Shown: positions 62,970 through 64,000 of the stretch, in pieces | How the letters are laid out: every line of letters starts with the position of its first letter | Numbering within the stretch: position 1 is the stretch's first letter | Assembly (NCBI GenBank): GCA_036785325.1 | Contig: JAXIVH010000082.1 | Location: forward strand, 371,230 to 435,229 | Length of the DNA: 64,000 bases | Direction: 5' to 3' | DNA from: Urophycis tenuis | Lineage: Eukaryota; Chordata; Actinopteri; Gadiformes; Phycidae | The notes under the pieces: generated by a model | Database searches by the model: none | Told to the model about the DNA's origin: nothing | What the model saw: only the letters and a program-made list of their open reading frames with translations | Translations under genes and position numbers: made by a program

Positions 62970-64000
62970 GGGGTGTACTACGAACCTCGATTAACATACC
63001 CAGGCTTAGTTTGGATAACCTGGATCCACAAATACGAAAGTCGCAATCAGAGTTAAACGGTACCACAAAACTCACTTACGATTTGATTTGTCGAGCCAGG
63101 TTTTCCGCTTTAGTTTTGATTAATTTTGATGCGCGTTCCCGTAAAAGAGGCGTAACCCAACGTTATTCACCATGACGCAATGGATCCGACGGAGCAAAAA
63201 GGGGGAAGCGGGCTATGTAGGCCTACTTCACTCAGGAGGAACAAGGAGTCGTTATGGACTCATACGAGGAGTTTAAAAAGAAAATAACGACAAGGGGCAA
63301 TTGCCCATAATAAGGCTAGGGAGGTGTGCTGGCAAAAAATAGCAGATTCTGTGCGTAGCCTAAGTGAAAAGATTCTGCATAGCCTAATTGTCTAAAAATA
63401 ACTATGCCAAATGCAGAATTGTTCGCCATTAATCAGAATCAGAAACAAGTTTATTGCCAAGTAGGTTTGCACCTACAAGGAATTTGACTTGGTGCAATTG
63501 GTGCAAGAGAAAAACAGTAGTAAAAATATAAGTAAAATTACTATAAATATACAATGTACAATATATATATACGGAGCAACAGTGCATGCAAATTACTTGT
63601 CAGAGGTGGGATTCGAAGCCACGCCTCCAGGGGAGACTGCGACGGGAACGCAGCGCCCTAGACCGCTGTTCCATCCTTACATTTTGAAGAAATTGTGCAT
63701 ATGATTGTAAAATGCAAAAGCAACCAGATTTATTCTGTTATTTGGGGAATTCATTTAAAATACATCCTATCTGTAAAAAAGTGCCAGAAGGTAGTGACGG
63801 TGGTGTGGTGGATTATGTGAACTGCACACCAGCGACCGGTGTTCATATCTTGCCTGTCCATCATCATGCCTTTTACCCCATCTAGATTGGGTGTTAGCAC
63901 GACTGTCCTAAATAAGCACAAAAAAGAGTATTTTATTTTATTCTATTCTATTCTAAAAATATATATATTCAATGTGGTAAGTTGCTATAATTTCAGGTGA
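62970..64000. mobile_element. GGGGTGTAC element, copy 5 (runs off window)
   Basis: Directly follows copy 4 with a single CCAGG between them, same orientation as copies 1, 2 and 4. Confidence 0.85.
63598..63680 (-). pseudogene. tRNA-Leu-derived SINE head, copy 5
   Basis: As in copy 1, with further changes in the anticodon arm (GTTCCCGTCGC) and T-loop. Confidence 0.7.

Overview
The window looks like an accessory, repeat-dense stretch of a teleost fish genome. It carries vertebrate-type tRNA and spliceosomal snRNA genes, intron-containing genes with GT-AG junctions, a PRY-SPRY exon and a type II C-type lectin receptor of the kind expanded in fish. It also holds many fish-type mobile elements: Tc1/mariner, hAT, PIF/Harbinger, an R2-like LINE and tRNA-derived SINEs. 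I cannot name the species.

Layout. 1-16592 is a tandem array of a 4.02 kb unit carrying tRNA-Thr(AGT) x2, U1, U5, a 5' U2 fragment, a 3' U6 fragment, a Tc1 remnant, tRNA-Asn(GTT), tRNA-Lys(CTT), tRNA-Thr(TGT), a defective tRNA-Thr and a weak tRNA-Lys. The second unit is split upstream of its U5 gene by a 6,067 bp IS630/Tc1-like transposon (5619-11685), which itself holds an almost complete R2-like (probably Hero) retrotransposon with an intact 1086-aa ORF. 16593-17348 is unassigned and includes a small GC-rich island. 17349-22705 (minus strand) is the most notable gene: 14 exons, reconstructed from splice signals, join without a stop into a 1440-aa protein with an ExoX-like segment, a DUF6729-like zinc ribbon, an RNase H-type D-D-E transposase core and a C-terminal zinc motif. 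It is followed by duplicated tRNA-derived foldback repeats (22765-24164).

24167-34900 is a mosaic of DNA transposons: two more IS630-like copies (the one at 30333-32664 has an uninterrupted three-exon transposase), a related MITE carrying a hAT insertion, nested inverted-repeat MITEs and a large hairpin element. 34932-39934 holds two isolated immune-type exons on the minus strand (PRY-SPRY and Ig) separated by two abutting copies of a Harbinger-like element that carries a tRNA-Leu-derived SINE. 40000-45350 has MITEs, a LINE reverse transcriptase fragment and a ZBED-type hAT remnant. 45352-49928 (minus) is a six-exon type II C-type lectin gene with two inverted Harbinger copies in one intron.

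49930-64000 is almost purely repetitive: CA-rich minisatellites inside an inverted repeat, a ZMYM-like hAT fragment, further Harbinger-like copies, a truncated Hero copy, fragments of THAP and BED transposases interrupted by later insertions, and a foldback element with hammerhead-ribozyme-like core sequences. Apart from the small RNA genes, the lectin gene, the 14-exon transposase-like gene and the SPRY and Ig exons, I see no ordinary host genes. All exon structures were read by eye from splice signals and reading phase and have not been checked against transcripts.
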